The translations under genes were made by a program, and so were the position numbers. The notes beneath the pieces were generated by a model. The model was given only the letters and a program-made list of their open reading frames with translations, did not search any database and was not told the DNA's origin. This document shows, one piece after another, positions 20,253 to 29,163 of a DNA stretch of 38,271 bases; the first letter of the stretch is position 1; each line of letters starts with the position of its first letter. The DNA is from Rhodanobacter sp. T12-5 (GTDB taxonomy: Bacteria; Pseudomonadota; Gammaproteobacteria; Xanthomonadales; Rhodanobacteraceae), in the NCBI RefSeq assembly GCF_008329435.1, contig NZ_NPKN01000011.1, positions 1-38,271 of the forward strand, in the 5' to 3' direction.

Positions 20253-23132
20253 TCAGAACTTTACCGTGGCACGAGCCCAGTAGTAGCGGCCCAGCGTGTC
20301 ATAGGTGGAGGCATCCACGTTGTAGTTCGTACCATTCTGATAGACCAGCGGCGGTATCTTGTCGCTGAGGTTGTCCACGCCGACGTCGATCCGGGTATGC
20401 CACGACGGGATCGCATAGCCAAGCTGGATCGAGTGATACATCACCGAGGCCATCGGCAGGTTGGTGCCCGGGATGGCGGCATCTGCATTCAGGTTGGTCA
20501 GGTGGTTGATGTAGCGCGTCTGCCACTGGGCGCTCCAGTTGCCCAACGCCCAGTTGAACGTCAGTGTGCCGCGCCAACGCGCCATGTTGCCAAACTGCTG
20601 GCTGTAGGTTCCGGCGTAGTTGACCGTCTCCGCGTCTTGCTGGCCGGGCGTGGCGGTGTTGTTGTAGGTGGACAGATAGGTGCTGGCGAAGCCGGCCTTG
20701 AAGTCACCCGGATTCACGCTACCCAGGTCGAAATGCGGAATCTTGTAGTTCAGCGTGAAGTCGATGCCGCTGGTGCTGAGATTGCCCAGATTGACCACTG
20801 GCGTGTCGATCACATTGACGTCGCCTGCCTGCTGGGTGTTGGTGCCGTAGCGATGGATCAACGAGCAATACGGGCTGCTGTTGTTCGCAAAGCAGGCATT
20901 GACCACCGTCGAGGCGGCAATCGGCGTCAGCAGATCGCTGAGGTAGATGTGCCAGAAGTCGACGCTGGTGGACAGGCCCTCCATCCAGTTGGGGCTGTAG
21001 ACCATGCCGAAGTCGATCGACTTGCCCTGTTCCGGCTTGAGTGACTGGCCAACGGTGCGGGCACCCGCGTAGTACGTGTTGACCTGGGCATTGGTGTTCA
21101 CCCAGCCCACGGGAACGAACTGGCAAGCGGCGGCATGCTGCGCCAGCTGGGCTGCCGTGAGGCCGACGCAGGGGTCGTTCAAGTTTGGCTGGACCAGGGT
21201 GATGCCGTCATAGAGTTCGTCCAGGTTGGGGGCGCGAAATACCTGGGATACCGTACCGCGGACCAGCAAGTCGGCGATCGGCCGCCACTCGACGGCGATT
21301 TTGCCGTTGGTGGTCGTGCCACTGGTGTCGTACTTCGAATAGCGCACGCCTACGTCGAGGTTCAACGAATAGGCGCCCGGCTGCTGCGAGAGCAGCGGTA
21401 TCAGCGATTCGGCATAGACTTCCTTGACGTTCTCGCTGCCGCGGCCCGGCGAACCGCAGCCTTCCTGCAGGATCTGGCAGGTACCGGTCGTCAGATCGAG
21501 GACGGCGTCGGGGGTAACGGTGTAATTCATCAATTGCTTGCGATACAGGGCACCGACAGCCAACTGCATGCTGCCTGCCGGAAGGTCCCACAGCTCGCCG
21601 TTAGCGTCGAACTGCACCTGCTTGGTGGCATTCGTGTACACGTACACCGGGTTGTTCACCAGACCCTTGAGGGCGGGCTCGTTGGCCTGGTCGAAGATAT
21701 TCACGCCGCTGTTGATCGCCCCCTGGAACTGGGCGATGTTGAGCTCGTTGTAATTGCGCTGCAGGCGATTGGCATGGCCATAGTTGATCGTGGCATCCCA
21801 GTTCCAGCTGCTCTGACCGAACGCACCGCGCAGGCCCGTGCTGATCTGCACGTTCTGGGTGTCATAGGTGTGCAGGCGGGTGCCGGCTCCGGTCAAGCGC
21901 ATGTTGAGGCCATAGCCGCTGTTCGGGTCGGTCGGGTTGGCCGGGTCGGTACCGAAGGTGACGCCGAACGGATTGATCGGGTTGCTTGCCGCCACGTACC
22001 AGCCGTCGCCGACCGCCGTGGGGGCGGGCGCGTCTTGACCGGCCGACTGCGTGTGGTTGAAGAACGCATCCGCGAAGAAGGTCAGGTTGTCCGTCAGCTT
22101 GTAGCTGCCGAGGACGAAGGCGTCGGTGCGTTGCTGCGCGGTCTGGATGTAGTTGTATGTGTTGTAGTTGTACGCATCCGAGCCCGCGGGGTAATGGTCG
22201 CAGCGGTAATCGCTCTGGCTCGATCCGTCGCCCTGCGCCTTGGTGACGAGGATTTTCCCGTTCTTGACCGTGCAGCCGTATTGGTTGGCAAACGACGCGG
22301 GCAGCTGGATCTTGCCGGTCGGGATGGTGCTGGAACCGGATGCGGTGAGCGCACCACTGGACAGGTAAAGCGGGTTCGCGGAGAACTTGCGCTGGCTGGC
22401 CAGCGCGGCGTCGTATTTGTTGTAGTCGAGGCCGCCGACGATGTTGTAGTTGTCGCCGCTGAGGCCGCCGACAATGCTGAGACCATGCCGCTGGCCGTCG
22501 CCATGGCTGGAGATGCCGCCGTTGATGCTGGCTTCGACGCCCTTGTAGTCCTTGCGCAGGATGAAGTTCACCACGCCGCCGATCGCGTCGGAGCCGTACA
22601 CCGTCGAGGCTCCCTCAGCCAGCACGTCGACCCGTTCGATCATGCTCTGCGGGATCATGTTGACATCGGCATTGGCCATGCGCTGACCGTCGATCAACAC
22701 CAGGGTGCGATTCACGCCAAGGCCACGCAATGAAATGCGCGCGGCGCCGTCGCCGCCTTCCAGTGACGGGCTGGCGACGCCGCCGCCGTTGGTGTTGTTC
22801 TGGGTGTTGGTCGCGTTGCCGGAGATGCTGGGCAGTGCCTGCAGCACATTGCCCAGCGTCGGATTGCCGGCATTGGTGATCGCGGCACGATCCACCGTCA
22901 CCACCGGACTGGACGTCTCGGCGTCGACGCGCCGGATCAGCGAGCCGGTGACGACGACGGCACTGAGATTCTTTGTCTTGCTTTTTTCTGCCGGCGCCGG
23001 CGTGGCCTGATTGGTGGCCGCGGTATCGCCCGTTGTCGAATCCTGTGCCTGCACCGCGCCCGCGGCAGCGAAAACGCTTACTGTCAAAGCCAGTCGCACG
23101 GCCAATGACAGATGGTTCAAGTTGTATTTCAT
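20253..23132 (-). CDS. TonB-dependent outer-membrane receptor
   Basis: Outer-membrane active transporter of 959 residues. A signal peptide (1-29, ending AVQAQ) is followed by a short Ala/Thr-rich stretch, then a TonB-box-like LSAVVVTGS, the plug (about 60-190: GNVLQALPSISGN, RISLRGLGVNRTLVLIDGQRM, IERVDVLAEGASTVYGSDAIGGVVNFI in pieces) and a 22-strand-type barrel ending in Phe (RATVKF). There is no STN domain, so no sign of FecA-like signalling. The ATG has GGGGAAT at a good distance. It is first in the minus-strand cluster with a sulfotransferase and a hydroxylase. The ligand is unknown. Similar receptors in this group are often annotated for peptides, polysaccharides or siderophores, and the sequence does not decide. 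Confidence 0.95.
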   Translation of the reverse strand: MKYNLNHLSLAVRLALTVSVFAAAGAVQAQDSTTGDTAATNQATPAPAEKSKTKNLSAVVVTGSLIRRVDAETSSPVVTVDRAAITNAGNPTLGNVLQALPSISGNATNTQNNTNGGGVASPSLEGGDGAARISLRGLGVNRTLVLIDGQRMANADVNMIPQSMIERVDVLAEGASTVYGSDAIGGVVNFILRKDYKGVEASINGGISSHGDGQRHGLSIVGGLSGDNYNIVGGLDYNKYDAALASQRKFSANPLYLSSGALTASGSSTIPTGKIQLPASFANQYGCTVKNGKILVTKAQGDGSSQSDYRCDHYPAGSDAYNYNTYNYIQTAQQRTDAFVLGSYKLTDNLTFFADAFFNHTQSAGQDAPAPTAVGDGWYVAASNPINPFGVTFGTDPANPTDPNSGYGLNMRLTGAGTRLHTYDTQNVQISTGLRGAFGQSSWNWDATINYGHANRLQRNYNELNIAQFQGAINSGVNIFDQANEPALKGLVNNPVYVYTNATKQVQFDANGELWDLPAGSMQLAVGALYRKQLMNYTVTPDAVLDLTTGTCQILQEGCGSPGRGSENVKEVYAESLIPLLSQQPGAYSLNLDVGVRYSKYDTSGTTTNGKIAVEWRPIADLLVRGTVSQVFRAPNLDELYDGITLVQPNLNDPCVGLTAAQLAQHAAACQFVPVGWVNTNAQVNTYYAGARTVGQSLKPEQGKSIDFGMVYSPNWMEGLSTSVDFWHIYLSDLLTPIAASTVVNACFANNSSPYCSLIHRYGTNTQQAGDVNVIDTPVVNLGNLSTSGIDFTLNYKIPHFDLGSVNPGDFKAGFASTYLSTYNNTATPGQQDAETVNYAGTYSQQFGNMARWRGTLTFNWALGNWSAQWQTRYINHLTNLNADAAIPGTNLPMASVMYHSIQLGYAIPSWHTRIDVGVDNLSDKIPPLVYQNGTNYNVDASTYDTLGRYYWARATVKF

Positions 23133-23588
23133 GCGTATTCCCCGATCAAATAAAATGAAAGAATCCCCTGTAATTTTTCAATGCGTCACAGGCAGGCACG
23201 CACCTTCACGGCGTCGCTGGATCAAGCATTCGATGTGCTTGAGTGGTCGTCACCGCCGTGTCTTGCGGAGGTTCGTTTGTCGCTCAAGGCGTTCTGGCGC
23301 GGGAATCGACGGCAGGCAGCGCCAGCCGGTTGTGAAGCCATACACGATGCATGCAGTTCTCCCCGTTCTCAGATGAAGTTGCCCGCTACCCGTGGCCCGC
23401 ACTCCCTACAGGCGATGCGGCCCTTGCTGCAACACCACCTCCCCCAAGGTCATGTGTTGCCCCGCCGCGATTTTTTGTTCTACAACGACTGCAGCAGCAT
23501 TTGATCGGCGACTGTCCTGCGGATGGCCATCCAGCCGCCAATCGAACCCGGTTTCCACCGATCAGGGTGCAGGATCACATGGACGGCC
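23133..23588. other. Gene-free stretch upstream of the TonB receptor
   Basis: About 450 bases with no frame that looks like a gene on either strand; the open frames found are low in codon bias and match nothing I recognise. The part next to the receptor is AT-rich and must hold its promoter. A TTGAAA on the minus strand (23176-23181) is a possible -35 element, without a convincing -10. Confidence 0.5.
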
Positions 23589-23617
23589 AAAAAAAAACAG
23601 CGCCTAGGCACTGTTTT
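23589..23617 (-). terminator. Terminator of the aminopeptidase gene
   Basis: In minus-strand RNA an 8-bp stem (arms at 23597-23604 and 23607-23614, one G-U) with a TA turn is followed by nine U (plus-strand A9 at 23589-23597). It lies 25 bases beyond the aminopeptidase stop. The 2-nt turn implies that the inner pair opens. Confidence 0.85.
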
Positions 23618-23641
23618 TTGTGGGTCCGAACGGCCGCTGCC

Positions 23642-25021
<1,380 letters not shown>

Positions 25022-25109
25022 GCGGGATCCTTCTTGCTTCGTGCGGTGCCGATGAGGCTGTTCGTCGGCGCAGGTAATCGCCAATGATGCGCGCTTTCCG
25101 GGGCGCCGG

Positions 25110-25811
25110 CTATGCAACGGGTGCCTGTGCGTCGAGCCAGTCGGCCAGCACGCCCATGTCGGGCAGGTCCAGTTCGGGCGCCGTGCCCAGCGCAGTCGGC
25201 CATGGTTCGCCGCGGCGATTGATCCAGGCCGTGCGCAGGCCGGCATCGCGCGCGCCGACCATGTCCATGTCCGGGTCGTCGCCGACGTGCAGGATCTCGG
25301 TGGGAGCCAATCCCAGCAGCTCGGCAGCGGCCAGGAAGATGCGCGGATCCGGCTTGGCCATGCCGGTGTCGCGCGAGCAGATCTGATGGGCGAAGTGCGC
25401 GTGGATGCCGATGCGTTGCAGGTCGGCGTTGCCGTTGGTCAGGCTGACCACCGGCCAGCGCGCGGTGATCCGCTGCAGGGCGGGCAGGCTGTCCGGGTAC
25501 AGCTCCACGCTGTTGCGCGCGGCGAAGTAGATTTCCCACAGCACATCGATCGGCGCCGTGGCGATACCGCAGGCGGCGAACGCATGGCGCATGGTGAGCT
25601 GGCGCTGGGTGGTGAAGTCATGCGCCAGGTCCACCCGCTCGGCGGCGATTTGCGCGCGCAAATCGCGCATGGCGGTGATCGGCCATGCACGCGCCACCTC
25701 GGGATGATGCTGCCGCAGCCACGCGTCAACGGCCTGGTCGGCGCGTTCCAGGGCCGGCAGCACCGGCCACAGGGTGTCGTCCAGATCCAGCGTGAGCGCG
25801 CGTATCTGCAC
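25110..25811 (-). CDS. HAD-superfamily hydrolase, YigB-like
   Basis: Probable cytoplasmic phosphatase (233 aa). All four HAD motifs are visible: I DLDDTLW (nucleophile Asp near residue 9, acid Asp two later), II SLTNGN, III the Lys in GMAKPDPRIF and IV HVGDDPDMD. A helical cap between I and II makes it subclass IA. The closest resemblance is to YigB-type flavin/ribityl-phosphate phosphatases. Substrate assignment from sequence is weak, so no symbol is given. It starts 13 bases after the stop of the PstS-LysM gene, so the two are probably co-transcribed. Confidence 0.88.
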   Translation of the reverse strand: MQIRALTLDLDDTLWPVLPALERADQAVDAWLRQHHPEVARAWPITAMRDLRAQIAAERVDLAHDFTTQRQLTMRHAFAACGIATAPIDVLWEIYFAARNSVELYPDSLPALQRITARWPVVSLTNGNADLQRIGIHAHFAHQICSRDTGMAKPDPRIFLAAAELLGLAPTEILHVGDDPDMDMVGARDAGLRTAWINRRGEPWPTALGTAPELDLPDMGVLADWLDAQAPVA

Positions 25812-25824
25812 GGCAGTGGCGGAG

Positions 25825-27186
25825 TCAGCCGTTGCTTACCTGCAGCACCTGGCCAAGCCTGATCCGGTCGTTCTTCAGGTGGTTCCACCGGCGCAGGTCA
25901 GTCACGTCGACGCCATGCTTCTTCGCGATCGTCGACAGCGTGTCGCCCTTGTTCACCTTGTAGGTCGCGCCGGCCGACCGGGCGCGGCTCTGCACGGCGT
26001 CGGCGGTGACCTTGCCGAACGTGCTGCCGCTGGCCGGCTGGCTGACCGTGGTGGCTGCGCCTTCGACGTGTGCCGTGCCGCTGACGCTGACCCCGGCCAC
26101 GCTGCCGCTGACATGGGTCAGGCGTGCCTCCTCCTTGCTGGCGGCATGGCGCTTCTCGAGCGCCAGTTTGGCGGCCAGCGTGTCCGGTGAGGTCGGCGCC
26201 ACCGCGACGCGGGCGGCGTAGGTGGCGCCAGGTGCGGAAACCGGCGCGACATGGCTGGCGCGCGCGCCGACCTCGGCAAGGATGGCGCTGCGGCGCGAGC
26301 TGTCCATTGCGGCCAGGGCGGCACCGTCCTGGTACGGCAGCACCGCATGCTTGCGCAGCGCTGCCTTGGCCGGCTCGGTCTGCAGGAAGTCGACGAAGGC
26401 CTGCGCCTGCGCCGCCTTCGGACTGCGCGGATTGGTCACCAGGTAGAGCGGAGTGAACAACGGGTAGCTGCCGTCGGCGATGTTGGCGACGGTCGCCCGC
26501 TTGCCGTTGATCGGAATGGCCTTGATCTTCGAATTGCCGCTGATCCCGGCCAGCGTGGCCACGCCCAGGCCATTCGGGTTGAGTGCGATGCCTTCTTCGA
26601 GCTTGCGCGTGTTGACGTACAGCCGCGGCGCGGCCACCGGCTGGTTGCCGCGGCCGAACAGCAGGCTGCGCAGGCTGTACTCCACGCCGTCGCCGGGACT
26701 GGCCACGGCATAGACGTCGATCGGCGCATTGCGGCCACCGACCTCGCTCCAGTTGTGGATCTTGCCGTAATAGATGTCGTGCACCTGTTTCAGCGTGAGG
26801 CTGTCGATCGGGTTGGATGCCTGGGTGATGATCACCAGGCCGTCCCAGGCGACGGGGGTGAACGTGAGGTTGGCGTTCTGTGCGCTGCCGTCGCTGGCGC
26901 GGGCGCTGCCGGCCAGGTCGGCCGTGCCGGTCGCCACCGCGTCGATGCCCGAGGCGGTGTTGAACGGCTGCAGTTCGATGTGGCCGTGGCCGGTTTTTTC
27001 CCAAGCATTCGCCACTTCGTCGACGACGCCGTTCGCAGTGGCGACGTCACCGCGCCAGATCAGGGTGGAGGTGCTCTTGGCCGGTGTGCCGGCCCGGGTT
27101 TTGGAGTGACTGCGGGCAAACGCGGGAGCGGTGATGCAGGCCCCGATCAGGGCTACGGACAGCAGGCGGGCAAGACGAACGGACAT
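25825..27186 (-). CDS. PstS-like phosphate-binding domain fused to LysM
   Basis: Secreted protein of 453 residues from ATG 27186. A signal peptide (about 1-24, ITAPAFA) leads to a PBP-like domain (about 40-300) of the PstS type: GSARASDGS, WDGLVIITQASNPIDSLTLKQ, HDIYYGKIHNWSEVGG and YPLFTPLYLVTNPRSP. A low-complexity Ala/Ser/Val linker (about 320-400) leads to a C-terminal LysM (YKVNKGDTLSTIAKKHGVDV to RIRLGQVLQVSNG). LysM suggests anchoring to peptidoglycan. There are no pstCAB or phoU genes nearby, so it is not part of a complete transporter. A longer start (Met at 27207) is possible. Confidence 0.88.
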   Translation of the reverse strand: MSVRLARLLSVALIGACITAPAFARSHSKTRAGTPAKSTSTLIWRGDVATANGVVDEVANAWEKTGHGHIELQPFNTASGIDAVATGTADLAGSARASDGSAQNANLTFTPVAWDGLVIITQASNPIDSLTLKQVHDIYYGKIHNWSEVGGRNAPIDVYAVASPGDGVEYSLRSLLFGRGNQPVAAPRLYVNTRKLEEGIALNPNGLGVATLAGISGNSKIKAIPINGKRATVANIADGSYPLFTPLYLVTNPRSPKAAQAQAFVDFLQTEPAKAALRKHAVLPYQDGAALAAMDSSRRSAILAEVGARASHVAPVSAPGATYAARVAVAPTSPDTLAAKLALEKRHAASKEEARLTHVSGSVAGVSVSGTAHVEGAATTVSQPASGSTFGKVTADAVQSRARSAGATYKVNKGDTLSTIAKKHGVDVTDLRRWNHLKNDRIRLGQVLQVSNG

Positions 27187-27369
27187 GGTGATGGGGAGCC
27201 CCGGCATGAATTGAAGAAAGTGGTGACGCCAGTATGTAGCCCGGCAGGCGTACATGCGGTGAATTGGACAGGGTATTTCATCGACATGAATACAGAACAT
27301 CAAGCACTTTCATGTATTTGCGCGAGTCCTTGCGTCGGGCTGTGCGCCGGGACACGGCCGCGGTGCGAC

Positions 27370-27390
27370 GCCGGCCATGGTTTGGCCGGC
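27370..27390 (-). terminator. Possible terminator after the HtrA protease gene
   Basis: GCCGGCC (27370-27376) and GGCCGGC (27384-27390) form a 7-bp stem just past the protease stop at 27408. No T-tract follows on the minus strand, so this is weak. Confidence 0.35.
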
Positions 27391-27407
27391 GCAGCACCCG
27401 CCGCGGA

Positions 27408-28814
27408 TCAGTTCACCACCACATAGCGGCTGCCGTCGGCATCGGCCACCACCAGCACCAGTTGGCGCGGATGCACGCCAGCCAGCCCGCCCAGCATGCG
27501 CAGGCTGGTGATGCGCTGGTTGCCCACGCCGATCAGCATGTCGTCGGTACTCAAGCCGGCACGCGCGGCGCGGCTGCCCGGTTGCACCGCGCTGATCGCC
27601 ACGCCGTACAGGCCCTGGTCGCGCTGGCGTTGGCTCAATTCGCTGAAACGCACGCCGGCCAGTCGTGGATCGAGCTTGCCGCCGTCGAGGCTGGCCAGCT
27701 TCTCTGCGGCGATCGTGGCACTGACCTGACGGCTGTGGCCGTCGCGCAGCACGCCCAGTTGCACCGTGCTGCCCAGCGGCAGCAGGCCTTCGGTATTGCG
27801 CAGTTCCTGCTCGTTGTGCAGCGGCTTGCCGTTGAGTGTGGTCAGCACGTCGCCCGGTTGCAGGCCGGCATGCTCGGCGGCCGAGCCGGGGTTGACGCCG
27901 GTGACCACCACGCCCTTGTCGTCCTCGAGCTTCAGCAACTGCGCTATGCGCGGGGTGATCGCCTGGGTCTGCATGCCGAGGCTGCCGCGCTCCACCTTGC
28001 CGTACGCCAGCAACTGCGCCATCACGCTGCTGGTGAGGTTGCTCGGAATCGCGAAGCCGATGCCGACATTGCCGCCCGAGGGCGAGAAGATCATGGTGTT
28101 GATGCCGACCAGCTCGCCGCGCAGGTTGACCAGCGCGCCGCCGGAGTTGCCGGGGTTGATCGAGGCGTCGGTCTGGATGAAGTTCTGGTAGCCCGAGCTC
28201 TCCGAATCGGGACCGCCCAGGCCCGATCGGCTCAACGCCGAGACGATGCCCGCGGTGACCGTTTCGCTCAGCCCGAACGGCTCGCCCACCGCCACCACGT
28301 AGTCGCCCACGCGCAGCTTCGAGGAATCGGCCAACGGCAGCGCGGTGAGGTTCTGCGCGGGGATCTGCACCACGGCTACGTCGGTGTCCGGATCGGCGCC
28401 GACGAGCTTGCCCTTGAACGTGCGCCCGTCCTGCAGCGTGACCGTGATGTCGTCGGCACCGCCGACCACATGATTGTTGGTCAGCACGTAACCCTTCGCC
28501 GCGTTCACGATCACGCCCGAGCCCAGGCTCTGCTCGACCCGCTCGCGCGACGGTCCCGCCGGCAGGCCGAAGAACTGGCGCATCATCGGATCATCGAAAT
28601 ACGCATCGCGCACCGGCACGCGGGTCTTGGTGGAGATGTTCACCACCGCCGGCGTCACCCGCTGCAGCATCGGCGCCAGCGAAGGCATCGGCTGCCCGTC
28701 GACGGCCGCGGGCAGGGTGGCGGCGCAAACGCACACCGGCACGAGGGTGACCACGGATGCGAGGCCCAGCAAGCCGATCAGGCGGGGCAGCAGGCGGGAT
28801 GGACGTGACGACAT
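27408..28814 (-). CDS. degQ: Periplasmic serine protease, DegQ/HtrA family
   Basis: Trypsin-like protease and chaperone of the periplasm (468 aa). Signal peptide (about 1-31), protease domain with triad H115 (LTNNHVVG), D145 (DPDTDVAVV) and S224 (NPGNSGGAL), then two PDZ domains (about 280-370 and 385-468). The loop before the triad is short, as in DegQ rather than DegP, hence the symbol. ATG 28814 has an excellent AAGGAGAG. It is first in a minus-strand series and divergent from nrdJa, with 349 bp between. Confidence 0.93.
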   Translation of the reverse strand: MSSRPSRLLPRLIGLLGLASVVTLVPVCVCAATLPAAVDGQPMPSLAPMLQRVTPAVVNISTKTRVPVRDAYFDDPMMRQFFGLPAGPSRERVEQSLGSGVIVNAAKGYVLTNNHVVGGADDITVTLQDGRTFKGKLVGADPDTDVAVVQIPAQNLTALPLADSSKLRVGDYVVAVGEPFGLSETVTAGIVSALSRSGLGGPDSESSGYQNFIQTDASINPGNSGGALVNLRGELVGINTMIFSPSGGNVGIGFAIPSNLTSSVMAQLLAYGKVERGSLGMQTQAITPRIAQLLKLEDDKGVVVTGVNPGSAAEHAGLQPGDVLTTLNGKPLHNEQELRNTEGLLPLGSTVQLGVLRDGHSRQVSATIAAEKLASLDGGKLDPRLAGVRFSELSQRQRDQGLYGVAISAVQPGSRAARAGLSTDDMLIGVGNQRITSLRMLGGLAGVHPRQLVLVVADADGSRYVVVN

Positions 28815-28948
28815 GAGACTCTCCTTAAATCGACGAAATGCGGCGCTGCTTCGACCGATACCCGCCGCGCCGGTTCCGTTGTACCGACAGTTGCCGACGG
28901 GACTTTACATCCAGCGACGTCGGGGTTAACGTCCCCATCCGGTAACAA

Positions 28949-28996
28949 CCACAACATCTTGTGCTTGGGCGTCAACCCAAAGACAAGTACTGGTGT
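28949..28996 (+). promoter_or_regulatory. Two NrdR-like boxes upstream of nrdJa
   Basis: Box 1 (28949-28964, CCACAACATCTTGTGC) matches 12 of 16 positions of the NrdR consensus aCaCwAtATaTwGtgt, including every upper-case core base. Box 2 (28981-28996, AGACAAGTACTGGTGT) matches 10 of 16. They start 32 bp apart, the three-helical-turn spacing typical of paired NrdR boxes. The consensus is recalled from comparative work on nrd genes. Suggests repression of nrdJ by NrdR with ATP/dATP. Confidence 0.7.
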
Positions 28997-29163
28997 AGAC
29001 CACCCACGCACTCCGGGGGGCGTTGTCGTCGGAAAACAGTGCGGTGCAAGGGTCGGCGGGCAGCCCCGTCATCCGCGGCGCCAGCGCGGAACAACGTCAG
29101 CCACGTCATATCAAAATAAAGCTACGGGAGGCCGCGAGGCCGAACCGGGAGGTCAGGAAGCCG

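Noticed and set aside
28997..29163. Cobalamin riboswitch in the leader of the B12-dependent reductase
   Set aside because: No B12-box (AGYCMGgAgaCCkGCC) and no ordered set of cobalamin-riboswitch motifs could be found; the paired NrdR boxes explain control better.
29023..29163. N-terminal extension of NrdJa from TTG 29023
   Set aside because: Extra 47 residues have no family resemblance; ATG 29164 is preceded by GGAGG/AGGA.
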